A stretch of DNA of 13,412 nt. Source: Cyclobacteriaceae bacterium (GTDB lineage Bacteria; Bacteroidota; Bacteroidia; Cytophagales; Cyclobacteriaceae). The stretch covers positions 1 to 13,412 of the forward strand of contig JAUUZS010000045.1 of the NCBI GenBank assembly GCA_030589835.1, given 5' to 3'. Of the stretch, positions 7,409-13,412 are shown in pieces (the first letter of the stretch is position 1; each line of letters starts with the position of its first letter). The notes under the pieces were generated by a model. It was given only the letters and a program-made list of their open reading frames with translations. It was not told the DNA's origin and ran no database searches. The position numbers and the translations under genes are program-made.

Positions 7409-9553
7409 TCATTCATCAAAGAGTGAATTAAATTTATCTGTAATTGTATTAGAGAGTTTAGCCTTTTCTTTCCATTCCTCACTTCCATACACACCATAAG
7501 AACTATAATCAAAAGGTATAAAACCGATTTTTTTAGCTATTCTTTGATTTATAAAACTAAAATCTCCATTTAGGGGATCTTTGAATTGAGGATCTTCAAC
7601 AAACGAGTGACGATCATATCCATTATTCTTCCAGTTTTTAAAGCTTTTACCTTTGAAATCTACCTTGCCGTTTAATTTCCAATATAAATTGTTGTCAAGC
7701 TCCACCTTCATTTTCGTCCATGGCCCCTGGAATAACACCCCTTCTTTATACAGCACAATATTGTTTGTAAATGAAAAAGATTGATGCTCTTCTACCCGGG
7801 TAGCTTGAAGCTGGTACATTTTGCTGAAGGCAAAAATATTGTTTCTAAGGTTGTTTTCCTTTCCGTAATGCTGATGAAAGCCGCCTGTTTTAGTGTGATG
7901 CACCAGGTTGTTTTCCATAACTATACCTGTTGAACCTTCATCAGTATAAAGTCCCCATCCACCATAAGAGTAAGCAAAAATATGATGGACGTGGTTGTTT
8001 GACACTTCAGTACCTTCAGATGGACCTAAGGTATACACTCCCGACATGTCGCTGAGTACGCCCCAGCCAATATGATGAATGTGGTTGTAAAGAATTTTGT
8101 TTCCCTTTGCAGGGCTAGGTGCATATCCCCATACCCAACCTACCGATACTCCGGTATACCTGAAGTCGCCAATGTCGTTGTGCGCGATTTGATTGTTGGC
8201 GCTTTGGCCAATTAAAATTCCTACTGCAGGAGGAAATTCAAATCCTCCGGATTGAATGATGTTATTGTCAATGATATTTGAACCGGTTTGTAGATGCTCA
8301 TCCTTTCTAATGATTAGTTCACCAATTCGAATGCCGCCGGCGCCGAGATCATTTAGAAATGTGTGTTTTACTTCACATCCACTTACACCTTGATTCATCC
8401 AAATGCCATAACCTCCGGTATGATCTAGCTGGAAGGTGAGAAATTTTATATTTTTTGCTCCATTTAGTTCAATGGCCGCGTCAATGGTAATTGCTGCCTG
8501 GTAGGGTTCGAACCCACTCTTTGGCAAATAATATGCTGAATGCTGAAAATGAAGATTTTTGAACTGCACATGCTCTACATATTCAGAATGCTCCGGGTTT
8601 CCTTCAATACGAACCAGCTGTTCCAATACCGGAGCATACACGGTAGCAGTTCCGATTTTCTCTTCAGGAAAGGGCATATAATACAACATACCATCACCAG
8701 CCAGAAACCATTCCCCGGGGGCATCCAATGCACCAAGATAATTCTCGAGTATAAAGCGCTTGCCCGGTTTCCATGGATTCCAGGGTTTCATTCCCTCCCC
8801 GGAGGTATAGATTTTATTGGTTTCAGGATCATATTTGTCAATATGCCTCTTGGTAATGTTCCAATGGTGATATACGGTCATAACCACTTCGCTGAGGGCA
8901 TCTTTGTCAAGAGGGCTCAGCTCATTAGCGGCGTCTTTCTCGGTTATCACCACTTGCTGTGCTTTTTCCGGATTTCGTCCTGGGCCCTGAATCCATACTT
9001 CTTCCGTGATATCTTTGATTTTAAAATAGCCTGTATTGGGACTTTTTGCTCTGGTGGTGCGCTTCCCATTGATATAAAGTTGGTCGAAGGTCCAATTCCA
9101 ATACCCAACTTCAGGGATTTGTACAGCCCATAATCCATTTTCTGTTTCTTTAAATCCTTCAATTGGAATTCCCCCACTGAAAACGGGTTTTTCACCTTTG
9201 GCACCCTGATAGACTATTGGAGCCAAAGAGCTTCCTCCGTCTTCCGGTGCCAATACAAAGGTTGATTCTAAGGTATATCGACCGCCTTTGATGATCACTC
9301 TGATGGTGTCGTTGAATTCAGTTGTTTCCTTTAGTTGCCTGATTTTATTTCTGGCTCCCTCAAGGCTCGTTAGCGGATTTGTTCTGGTACCACTCCAATG
9401 ATCATTTCCATCAGGTGAAATATACAGCGTAAGACCTTGAGCAAAGGATAAAAAAGGAATCAATAAAAGTGTGGTAAGCACAAGCGGGACGCTTGCGCTA
9501 CGGAAGGCAGGCGAGACGCTTGCTTTACAGAAGATGAATTTTGAAGTTTTCAT
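7409..9553 (-). CDS. Secreted right-handed parallel beta-helix protein, GH141-like glycosidase
   Basis: A 714-residue secreted protein with a signal peptide ending near LSFAQ (35-39). The N-terminal LYISPDGNDHWSGT (43-56), followed by a GARNKIRQLK helix, IIKGGRYTL (87-95) and PVFSGG (123-128), is the entry cap of right-handed beta-helix glycan-active proteins. Beta-helix coils rich in N-N-x-I/V and H-x-H-H repeats cover about 330-610 (IIDNNIIQSGG, ILYNHIHHIG, VSNNHVHHIF, MENNLVHH, LRNNIFAF). Two acidic motifs, SDMSGVYTLG (Asp502) and LYTDEGST (Asp538, Glu539), match the kind of conserved Asp pair expected for GH141, the family of fucosidase/xylanase-type beta-helix enzymes; the assignment is from memory of family style, not an alignment. 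It starts 9 nt after the UroD-family stop with an A-rich leader. Residues 10-25 of the signal region are encoded by palindromic element D, which supplies part of the segment leading into the hydrophobic core. A polysaccharide lyase or GH120-type role remains possible. Confidence 0.82.
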   Translation of the reverse strand: MKTSKFIFCKASVSPAFRSASVPLVLTTLLLIPFLSFAQGLTLYISPDGNDHWSGTRTNPLTSLEGARNKIRQLKETTEFNDTIRVIIKGGRYTLESTFVLAPEDGGSSLAPIVYQGAKGEKPVFSGGIPIEGFKETENGLWAVQIPEVGYWNWTFDQLYINGKRTTRAKSPNTGYFKIKDITEEVWIQGPGRNPEKAQQVVITEKDAANELSPLDKDALSEVVMTVYHHWNITKRHIDKYDPETNKIYTSGEGMKPWNPWKPGKRFILENYLGALDAPGEWFLAGDGMLYYMPFPEEKIGTATVYAPVLEQLVRIEGNPEHSEYVEHVQFKNLHFQHSAYYLPKSGFEPYQAAITIDAAIELNGAKNIKFLTFQLDHTGGYGIWMNQGVSGCEVKHTFLNDLGAGGIRIGELIIRKDEHLQTGSNIIDNNIIQSGGFEFPPAVGILIGQSANNQIAHNDIGDFRYTGVSVGWVWGYAPSPAKGNKILYNHIHHIGWGVLSDMSGVYTLGPSEGTEVSNNHVHHIFAYSYGGWGLYTDEGSTGIVMENNLVHHTKTGGFHQHYGKENNLRNNIFAFSKMYQLQATRVEEHQSFSFTNNIVLYKEGVLFQGPWTKMKVELDNNLYWKLNGKVDFKGKSFKNWKNNGYDRHSFVEDPQFKDPLNGDFSFINQRIAKKIGFIPFDYSSYGVYGSEEWKEKAKLSNTITDKFNSLFDE
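9478..9523. repeat. REP-like palindromic element D, inside the beta-helix gene signal-peptide region
   Basis: A full 23-nt arm (GCACAAGCGGGACG...TTGCGCTA, one mismatch to the arms around the RAYT gene) at 9478-9500 is followed in the same orientation by a partial arm (GCGAGACGCTTGC) at 9511-9523. The arms are direct rather than inverted here. Read on the minus strand, the element encodes roughly residues 10-25 of the beta-helix protein (KASVSPAFRSASVPLV) without a stop. Confidence 0.9.
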
Positions 9554-9562
9554 TTTTTTAAT

Positions 9563-10579
9563 TTAAAAGTCGTGAACTGTTCGAATCAAAGCAAAAATAT
9601 TTTCAGAGGGAGTATCCGGAGGTATGGCGCATCCGGCATTTATAACCAGTCGTGGAGATGTTTTATAGATTTCCAACAATTCGTTCGTTCGTTCTACTAC
9701 CATTTTTTTTGTGCCCAAAGCCAATACACCTGACGGATCGATGTTACCGATAAATAGTTTTTTGTCTCCAATAAACTTGAATATGTTATTGATATCTGTT
9801 TTATAATCAAGCTCCAGCCCATCGGTCTCGGTTTCTAGCATGTCCGCCAGTATCATTTCAGTATTTCCGCAGATATGATTTACATATGGGAGCCCATGTT
9901 TGTGTGCCGCTACAACCAATTCTCTTTCGTAAGGTAACGCATACTGCCGGAACATCTCCGGCGAAATCATTTCCGGTCCGGCCGGACTGTCTCCATTGGA
10001 CACCATGTCTACTCCGGTGGTGGCCATCAGGTCAATAAACTGGATGCCAATATTTGTACAGTATTCCAGCAAAAGCTCAATTTCCTCCCCGGGCATCATC
10101 AGATCCAGCATCCATTCTTGTGTGCCTCGGACCATGCTGGCCATAGAAAACGGCGCCTGATCGCAATTGCCTCGCACGAATATTTCATCCCCAAAGTGTT
10201 TTTTTACCAAGCTACAGGTTTCAAGCCAACGCTGAACCCGCTCATTCTTGGATAAGTCAATTTCCTCTAATTCTTTAAACTGATCCCAGGATTTTAATAA
10301 TCCCTCAGGAATTCTGGCCGGTTCGTGGTCGGGATAGTCAACAATCACACCAGCAGCCCCGGCAAGCAAGGTCGTGTCGATGTCAATCATTACTCCATCC
10401 AGCTTATATTTCTCAACAGACTGGATGAAGGCGTCTGCAGCTTTTTGTGGACTTTCCCTGAATTCTTTCATAGAATATCCGGCTTCTTTGGCAGCCATCA
10501 TAAAATTGTGCAACATGACAGGCCTCCTATCTGGCCACTCACCAGCCAATGCTTTATGAATCCGTTCAAATCCATTCAT
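9563..10579 (-). CDS. UroD-family (MtaA/CmuA-type) corrinoid methyltransferase homologue
   Basis: This 338-residue cytoplasmic protein belongs to the uroporphyrinogen decarboxylase superfamily. It looks like the methyltransferase branch rather than haem-pathway HemE: it carries the H-x-C...C zinc-thiolate motif of MtaA/MtbA/CmuA enzymes (His235 and Cys237 in NHICGNTEM, Cys317 in INAGCAIPPDTPSEN). Other family motifs are ERIHKALAGEWPDRRPV near the N-terminus, the GVMIDIDTT strand (62-70), FVRGNCDQAPFSMAS (134-148) and the SNGDSPAGPEMISPEMF loop (194-210). Such proteins transfer methyl groups to or from corrinoid cofactors. No corrinoid-binding protein or reductive activase is in the window, so the methyl donor is unknown. 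It is the promoter-proximal gene of the cluster and lies 9 nt before the beta-helix gene. Removal of O-methyl groups from a released sugar is an inference from context only. A decayed partial copy lies at 12544-12695. Confidence 0.85.
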   Translation of the reverse strand: MNGFERIHKALAGEWPDRRPVMLHNFMMAAKEAGYSMKEFRESPQKAADAFIQSVEKYKLDGVMIDIDTTLLAGAAGVIVDYPDHEPARIPEGLLKSWDQFKELEEIDLSKNERVQRWLETCSLVKKHFGDEIFVRGNCDQAPFSMASMVRGTQEWMLDLMMPGEEIELLLEYCTNIGIQFIDLMATTGVDMVSNGDSPAGPEMISPEMFRQYALPYERELVVAAHKHGLPYVNHICGNTEMILADMLETETDGLELDYKTDINNIFKFIGDKKLFIGNIDPSGVLALGTKKMVVERTNELLEIYKTSPRLVINAGCAIPPDTPSENIFALIRTVHDF

Positions 10580-10615
10580 ATCTGATTCAGTTTATTTAAT
10601 ATTTTTTTCATCCGT

Positions 10616-10645
10616 CCTCAGAGCCCACTTCGAGCGACTCTGAGG
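10616..10645. promoter_or_regulatory. Leader hairpin upstream of the UroD-family gene
   Basis: A perfect 8-bp inverted repeat, CCTCAGAG (10616-10623) and CTCTGAGG (10638-10645), encloses a 14-nt loop. It lies 36 nt upstream of the start codon and inside the transcript if the candidate promoter at 10704-10736 is used. It differs in sequence from the 23-nt REP arms. No U-tract follows in the minus direction, so it is not a standard terminator; attenuation, mRNA stabilisation or a second palindromic repeat family are possible. Confidence 0.5.
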
Positions 10646-10703
10646 TTTCGACATACTCCATGTCCTCTTCGGATGACACGGATTGGAAAAAAAATGTGAT
10701 ACC

Positions 10704-10736
10704 CAAATCTAATAATAATGTTGAATAGTAGGCAAT
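10704..10736 (-). promoter_or_regulatory. Candidate Bacteroidota-type promoter for the enzyme cluster
   Basis: On the minus strand, TAGATTTG (10711-10704) matches the TAnnTTTG -7 consensus exactly, and ATTG (10736-10733), one mismatch from TTTG, lies 21 nt upstream. Transcription would start near 10697 and give a leader of about 118 nt carrying the 10616-10645 hairpin before the UroD-family start. Found by motif matching only; chance occurrence is possible in AT-rich DNA. Confidence 0.4.
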
Positions 10737-10881
10737 GGATTATGGGATTTTGATGGTTATTGAAGCTTAAGGATAGAAGCCTGCTTACCGATATATATAC
10801 GGAACAGAGAGCGGAGTTTGTTTGATTGCTTTGTGCTATCCCAGTCCAATTCAATAATTAGCGTCATGTCGGAATTACTTA

Positions 10882-11022
10882 GAGTCTGTCCATAAACTCA
10901 AGTGTCTGAGCTAAAAAGTTCGAGTTCAAGGCTTGTGAAATCCGAAAAATGTGAGTTTACGTATGTAAATGATCATTTTGAGGATGAGCATAACGCAGAA
11001 ATCGGACTTTATAGACAGACTC
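10882..11022. mobile_element. MITE-like element, 141 bp, with target-site duplication
   Basis: The ends are inverted repeats: left GAGTCTGTCCATAAA and right TTTATAGACAGACTC, with one mismatch over 15 positions. The element is flanked by identical hexamers TACTTA at 10876-10881 and 11023-11028, consistent with a target duplication of 4-6 bp, the exact length being ambiguous because the outermost bases also pair. It is too short for a transposase and has no ORF. The interior carries small palindromes, TTTACGTATGTAAA (10957-10970, imperfect) and AATGATCATT (10968-10977). It would be mobilised in trans by an insertion sequence with matching ends, which is not present here. Confidence 0.75.
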
Positions 11023-11030
11023 TACTTAAG

Positions 11031-11138
11031 CTATTCGGAAGTAATAACCGGAACCTCCGCCTTTAGCTGGTTCTTAGTGCCTTTGATGCTATTGCGTACA
11101 AGGATTTTATTTGTATCAAAAAAATGCAAATGACCCAT
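11031..11138 (-). CDS. Possible 35-residue ORF or 3' remnant of a decayed gene
   Basis: An ATG at 11138 opens 35 codons to TAG at 11031, with a basic, coding-like end (NSIKGTKNQLKAEVPVITSE). Just upstream in another frame is a further coding-like run (GLQLNIGDGSFAFF), and the two join across a T7 homopolymer at about 11118-11124, which suggests a frameshifted remnant. No family recognised. It ends next to the right flank of the MITE-like element. Confidence 0.25.
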   Translation of the reverse strand: MGHLHFFDTNKILVRNSIKGTKNQLKAEVPVITSE

Positions 11139-11481
11139 CACCAATATTCAATTGCAGCCCTCTCTTTTTGCATCGGGAATTATAAAATTAAGCGAACAGT
11201 ATGATCTTTATTTTTCTTTCACGCATGCCATTATGTTAAAATCCATTAAGCGCAATTGCTCATGGTATTTCCCCAAAATCGCGAGCAGAATAACTATTTC
11301 CAGAAAAAATCAAACAATTTAAAATTAAAAATATGATAAAAAGGAGTTACAATTGTATTATAGTCAGTATTTATGTGCAGAATAATGTTAATTATTCGCA
11401 TTAAGCATAGATAAATTTCACACATATTGTTAACTATTAATTCGTTTGACACCTTTTACTATCTACCAAAATTGGATTGTG
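11139..11481. other. Intergenic AT-rich region before the T9SS cargo gene
   Basis: No convincing gene, RNA or strong promoter was seen. There is an in-frame TTG at 11446 upstream of the chosen ATG of the next gene. A TTCGTTTG at 11441-11448, one mismatch from TAnnTTTG, could be its -7 element but has no good upstream box. Confidence 0.3.
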
Positions 11482-12531
11482 ATGATGGAACATCGTAACA
11501 ATAAAAATTCCTGCCAAAGGAAATTTTTATTTGTTTTTATAGTTCTGTTTATCAACACATGTTGCTTTGTGCAGCTGGCTCATTCAAGGTTTCTTGAGTC
11601 CACAGGTGATGGCACGTGGATAACTCCAGAAACCTGGACTCCTGTTGGCCCTATAGCAGGTGGTGATACAGTAATCATTCTTTCAGGTCATACAATAACC
11701 GTAAATGGTAACGAAAATGACTTAGGTGTTTTATTTATTGTAATACAAGGGACTTTGGATCTTAGAGGTGGCGGTAAATTGACCATGGATGTAGCTTCAA
11801 TGGTAATAATTGAGGCAGGAGGAACTTTATACGCAGATGGGAGTCAGAGTCAGATTACCATTGGTCCGGGGGGCGCAGAATTTAGTGGCACATCAACAAT
11901 TACAGGAGCTTCCTATATTATAGATGGTCATACTCCCGTGTCGGGTGAAGGATTGCCTCCCGGCTACTCACCTCTTCCCGTAGAACTTCTTTATTTCAAT
12001 GCAAACCCAACACAAGATCAGGTAAATCTAAACTGGTCTAGGGCATCAGAACTCAACAATGATTTCTTTACATTGGAGAAATCAAATGACGGAAGGGATT
12101 TTGTAACACTTGGAGAAGTTACCGGAAACGGAACTACCAATTTGCAGATGGATTATTCTTTTACAGATCATTCTCCTTATTTAGGTCTGTCATACTATCG
12201 GTTGTCACAAACAGATTATGACGGAACTACGGAAATATTTCCGGTGGTATCCGTTTTATTTGAGGGGGACAGGCGTTTTTCAGTTCATCCAAATCCGGTT
12301 AGTGGCTCTTTTATAACGCTAAAAATCAGTACAATGGGAAATCATGAGTTACTGGAACTAAAAATTATCGACCTACAGGGAAGGCTTGTAGAAAGGAAAC
12401 AGTTGAAGACGGACAACTTCGGAAATATAGATACTGAATTTCAACTGCAAAAGCCACTACCAAAAGGAGCCTATGTTTTTGAGCTTATTTCAGAAAAAAA
12501 CAGAGAATATCAAAAAGTCGTGGCCGAGTAG
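11482..12531 (+). CDS. Secreted protein with beta-rich domain and T9SS type A C-terminal sorting domain
   Basis: A 349-residue protein exported by Sec and then by the type IX system to the cell surface or medium. The signal peptide covers residues 1-35 (basic NKNSCQRK, hydrophobic FLFVFIVLFI, cleavage near LAHS). Residues 40-150 form a short repetitive beta-strand region (GTWITPETWTPV, GDTVIILSGHTITVNG, GTLDLRGGGKLTM) like the start of G8-type or beta-solenoid domains; no catalytic site was recognised. Residues 165-258 are the linker domain common before sorting signals in this phylum (LPVELLYFNA, VNLNWSRASELNNDFFTLEKS, YYRLSQTDYDG). Residues 266-349 are the T9SS type A domain: FSVHPNPVSG, LKIIDLQGRLV, LPKGAYVFEL and a terminal K-V-V-A-E. 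ATG 11482 is preferred over TTG 11446, with ATG 11485 equally possible. It is the only plus-strand gene here and the only one with a sorting domain, so it probably belongs to a separate transcription unit. Adhesive or structural role is a guess. Confidence 0.85.
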   Translation: MMEHRNNKNSCQRKFLFVFIVLFINTCCFVQLAHSRFLESTGDGTWITPETWTPVGPIAGGDTVIILSGHTITVNGNENDLGVLFIVIQGTLDLRGGGKLTMDVASMVIIEAGGTLYADGSQSQITIGPGGAEFSGTSTITGASYIIDGHTPVSGEGLPPGYSPLPVELLYFNANPTQDQVNLNWSRASELNNDFFTLEKSNDGRDFVTLGEVTGNGTTNLQMDYSFTDHSPYLGLSYYRLSQTDYDGTTEIFPVVSVLFEGDRRFSVHPNPVSGSFITLKISTMGNHELLELKIIDLQGRLVERKQLKTDNFGNIDTEFQLQKPLPKGAYVFELISEKNREYQKVVAE

Positions 12532-12543
12532 TTTCCTCTCCTA

Positions 12544-12695
12544 GTGCAAATATTCCAGCAAAAGCACAATTTCCTCTCATGGCATCATCAGATTGAGCAT
12601 CCATTCCTGCGTATCGCGAATCGTACTGGCCATAGAAAATGGGGTCTGATGGCAATTTTTTCGGACAAAAAATTCATGCTAAAATAGTGTTTCAC
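12544..12695 (-). pseudogene. Decayed internal fragment of a UroD-family methyltransferase gene
   Basis: This stretch closely matches 10053-10206 inside the intact UroD-family gene, for example TATTCCAGCAAAAGC, CATCATCAGAT and ACTGGCCATAGAAAA. It corresponds to residues about 126-175 of that protein. Read on the minus strand it gives NCHQTPFSMAS and TQEWMLNLMMP, then an in-frame TGA where the intact gene has Gly164, then EEIVLLLEY. Near its 5' side a 2-nt insertion shifts the frame. It has neither start nor C-terminus, so it is a dead remnant of a paralogue or of a duplication. It begins 13 nt after the T9SS gene stop. Confidence 0.85.
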
Positions 12696-12877
12696 CTGCC
12701 TGCTTATTTCAATTTAAAAGTTTACCAAATTAACTTTTTAAGAGATTAGAGTCAACATTAACAAAAATGTCGTGAACCCTCAGATATATGTTTGAGCGGC
12801 CCTAAATGCAATAAAGGTGTTACATTTTTATTCTGAATCATATTTACGTAGGAGATATGAAAAGCAGTAATTTTTTG

Positions 12878-12885
12878 TATCTTTG
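12878..12885 (+). promoter_or_regulatory. Candidate -7 promoter element TATCTTTG
   Basis: TATCTTTG followed by CA is an exact TAnnTTTG match of the Bacteroidota -7 type. No clear TTTG sits at the usual distance upstream. A transcript from here would run toward the 22-residue ORF at 12966. Confidence 0.35.
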
Positions 12886-12965
12886 CATGAATTATTTGCA
12901 TTTTTTAAGAGAACGTTGATGCTCAAAGTAGGTTTTTTACCCTGAAAAGATAATGATAAAATGAA

Positions 12966-13034
12966 ATGGCACGTTTTGTAAAAAAATCATATTATTGGAA
13001 ATACTACAATGAAGGTTTTTTTTTGGTTACCTGA
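12966..13034 (+). CDS. Possible 22-residue small ORF ending across a T9 tract
   Basis: ATG 12966 opens an aromatic and basic peptide (MARFVKKSYYWKYYNEG, then FFLVT) ending at TGA 13032. A run of nine T at 13016-13024 lies near its end; a one-base loss there would continue the frame to WLPDMLLRA before another stop. It may be a small protein, a leader peptide or the start of a broken gene. No family recognised; chance is possible. Confidence 0.2.
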   Translation: MARFVKKSYYWKYYNEGFFLVT

Positions 13035-13281
13035 TATGCTTTTAAGGGCATAATTGATGACAAATTGATATGACTTGAGGATTTAGTGCTTAGGATTGAC
13101 CGTGAATAAGGAAATCGGGTCTACGGTCTGACTGATTTTTTACTAGTTTTTTTAGCATAAAAGGTTTTGAGTAATATTCGTCAACTTATTTTACTCTTGC
13201 GAAGTGCGGTTATGCATATTTTTAACTTTCGTAATTCACTTATTTGAAGGAGGGGTAAATTGTGTATTTGATACCAATATT

Positions 13282-13380
13282 TACTTTTGTGAAAATTGCG
13301 ATGTGAATGTTTTTTTAAGTATGAGAAGAGCTTTAAAAGCATTTTTAAAGGATAACCAACATAAAGCAGCGTTAATTTAG
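13282..13380 (+). CDS. Possible 19-residue ORF (13321-13380) behind a TACTTTTG motif
   Basis: TACTTTTG (13282-13289) matches TAnnTTTG, and ATG 13321, 31 nt downstream, opens a basic 19-residue peptide (MRRALKAFLKD...) ending at TAG 13378. Another ATG follows at 13384. The short ORF might be a leader peptide for a gene beyond the window. Weak evidence, no homology recognised. Confidence 0.18.
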   Translation, partial: YFCENCDVNVFLSMRRALKAFLKDNQHKAALI

Positions 13381-13412
13381 AATATGAATTTACATTTCGT
13401 ATTTATACGATA

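Larger units (their letters stand above)
12696..13412. other. AT-rich gene-poor tail
   Basis: About 700 bp with no ORF over 30 codons in a convincing context, no tRNA or rRNA and no recognisable mobile element. It contains two TAnnTTTG-type motifs and two tiny ORFs listed separately. An ATG at 13384 stays open to the window edge and could start a gene beyond it, but only about nine codons are visible. Confidence 0.4.

Noticed and set aside
8540..9133. A 197-codon plus-strand open frame inside the beta-helix gene
   Set aside because: It is an antisense shadow with no recognisable motifs and no independent start context; the minus-strand protein has clear family motifs throughout.
3545..9523. 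The four palindromic repeats as a CRISPR array
   Set aside because: The units are kilobases apart, have no regular spacers and are made of inverted or paired arms next to a RAYT gene, not an array with cas genes.
10618..10854. A 78-codon minus-strand open frame upstream of the UroD-family gene
   Set aside because: It runs through the candidate promoter and hairpin, has no family-like motif and ends at the leader; judged a chance frame.
12769..12777. GTCGTGAAC, shared with the 3' end of the UroD-family gene at 9568-9576
   Set aside because: Only nine bases match and the order relative to the pseudogene fragment is not collinear with the intact gene; likely chance.
13032..13050. ATGCTTTTAAGGGCAT near-palindrome as a terminator
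   Set aside because: The stem is short and imperfect and is not followed by a T-run in either direction.

Overview
The window looks like chromosomal DNA from a polysaccharide-degrading member of the Bacteroidota. The support is: a complete type IX secretion (T9SS) type A C-terminal sorting domain on the protein at 11482-12531; A-rich leaders without clear Shine-Dalgarno sequences; -7 elements of the TAnnTTTG type; moderate-to-low GC; and secreted or lipoprotein carbohydrate enzymes. Genus cannot be judged from the sequence.

From about 10.6 kb down to base 1 there is one co-directional minus-strand cluster. In transcription order it holds: a UroD/MtaA-type corrinoid methyltransferase homologue (10579-9563), a right-handed beta-helix GH141-like protein (9553-7409), a RAYT transposase flanked by palindromic repeats (7276-6716), a large alpha-galactosidase-like TIM-barrel protein with an inserted beta-sandwich (6556-3668), an SGNH/GDSL esterase-like protein (3663-2335), a formylglycine-type sulfatase lipoprotein (2345-804), and the first 217 residues of a five-bladed beta-propeller glycosidase-like protein (653-1, running off the window). 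Spacings of 9 nt, 4 nt and an 11-nt overlap indicate operon-like expression. The gene set (sulfatase, esterase, several glycosidase folds, a methyltransferase) suggests breakdown of a sulfated and otherwise substituted glycan. The substrate is not determined, and no SusC/SusD pair or regulator lies in the window.

The most unusual feature is a family of palindromic REP-like repeats built from a 23-nt arm (GCACAAGCG...CTTGCGCTA). One copy lies on each side of the RAYT gene, forming a REP-RAYT-REP unit. Two further copies lie inside coding sequence: one in the signal-peptide region of the beta-helix protein, and one between the start codon and signal peptide of the SGNH protein. In both cases the reading frame stays open. 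The SGNH copy also carries a nested 21-nt palindrome that keeps frame. This resembles, by analogy only, the protein-coding palindromic elements of Rickettsia.

The right part (10.58-13.41 kb) is gene-poor and scarred. It holds a candidate promoter and a leader hairpin for the cluster, a 141-bp MITE-like element with a 6-bp target duplication, one plus-strand T9SS cargo gene, a 150-bp decayed copy of an internal piece of the UroD-family gene, and about 700 bp of AT-rich DNA with promoter-like motifs and only tiny ORFs.
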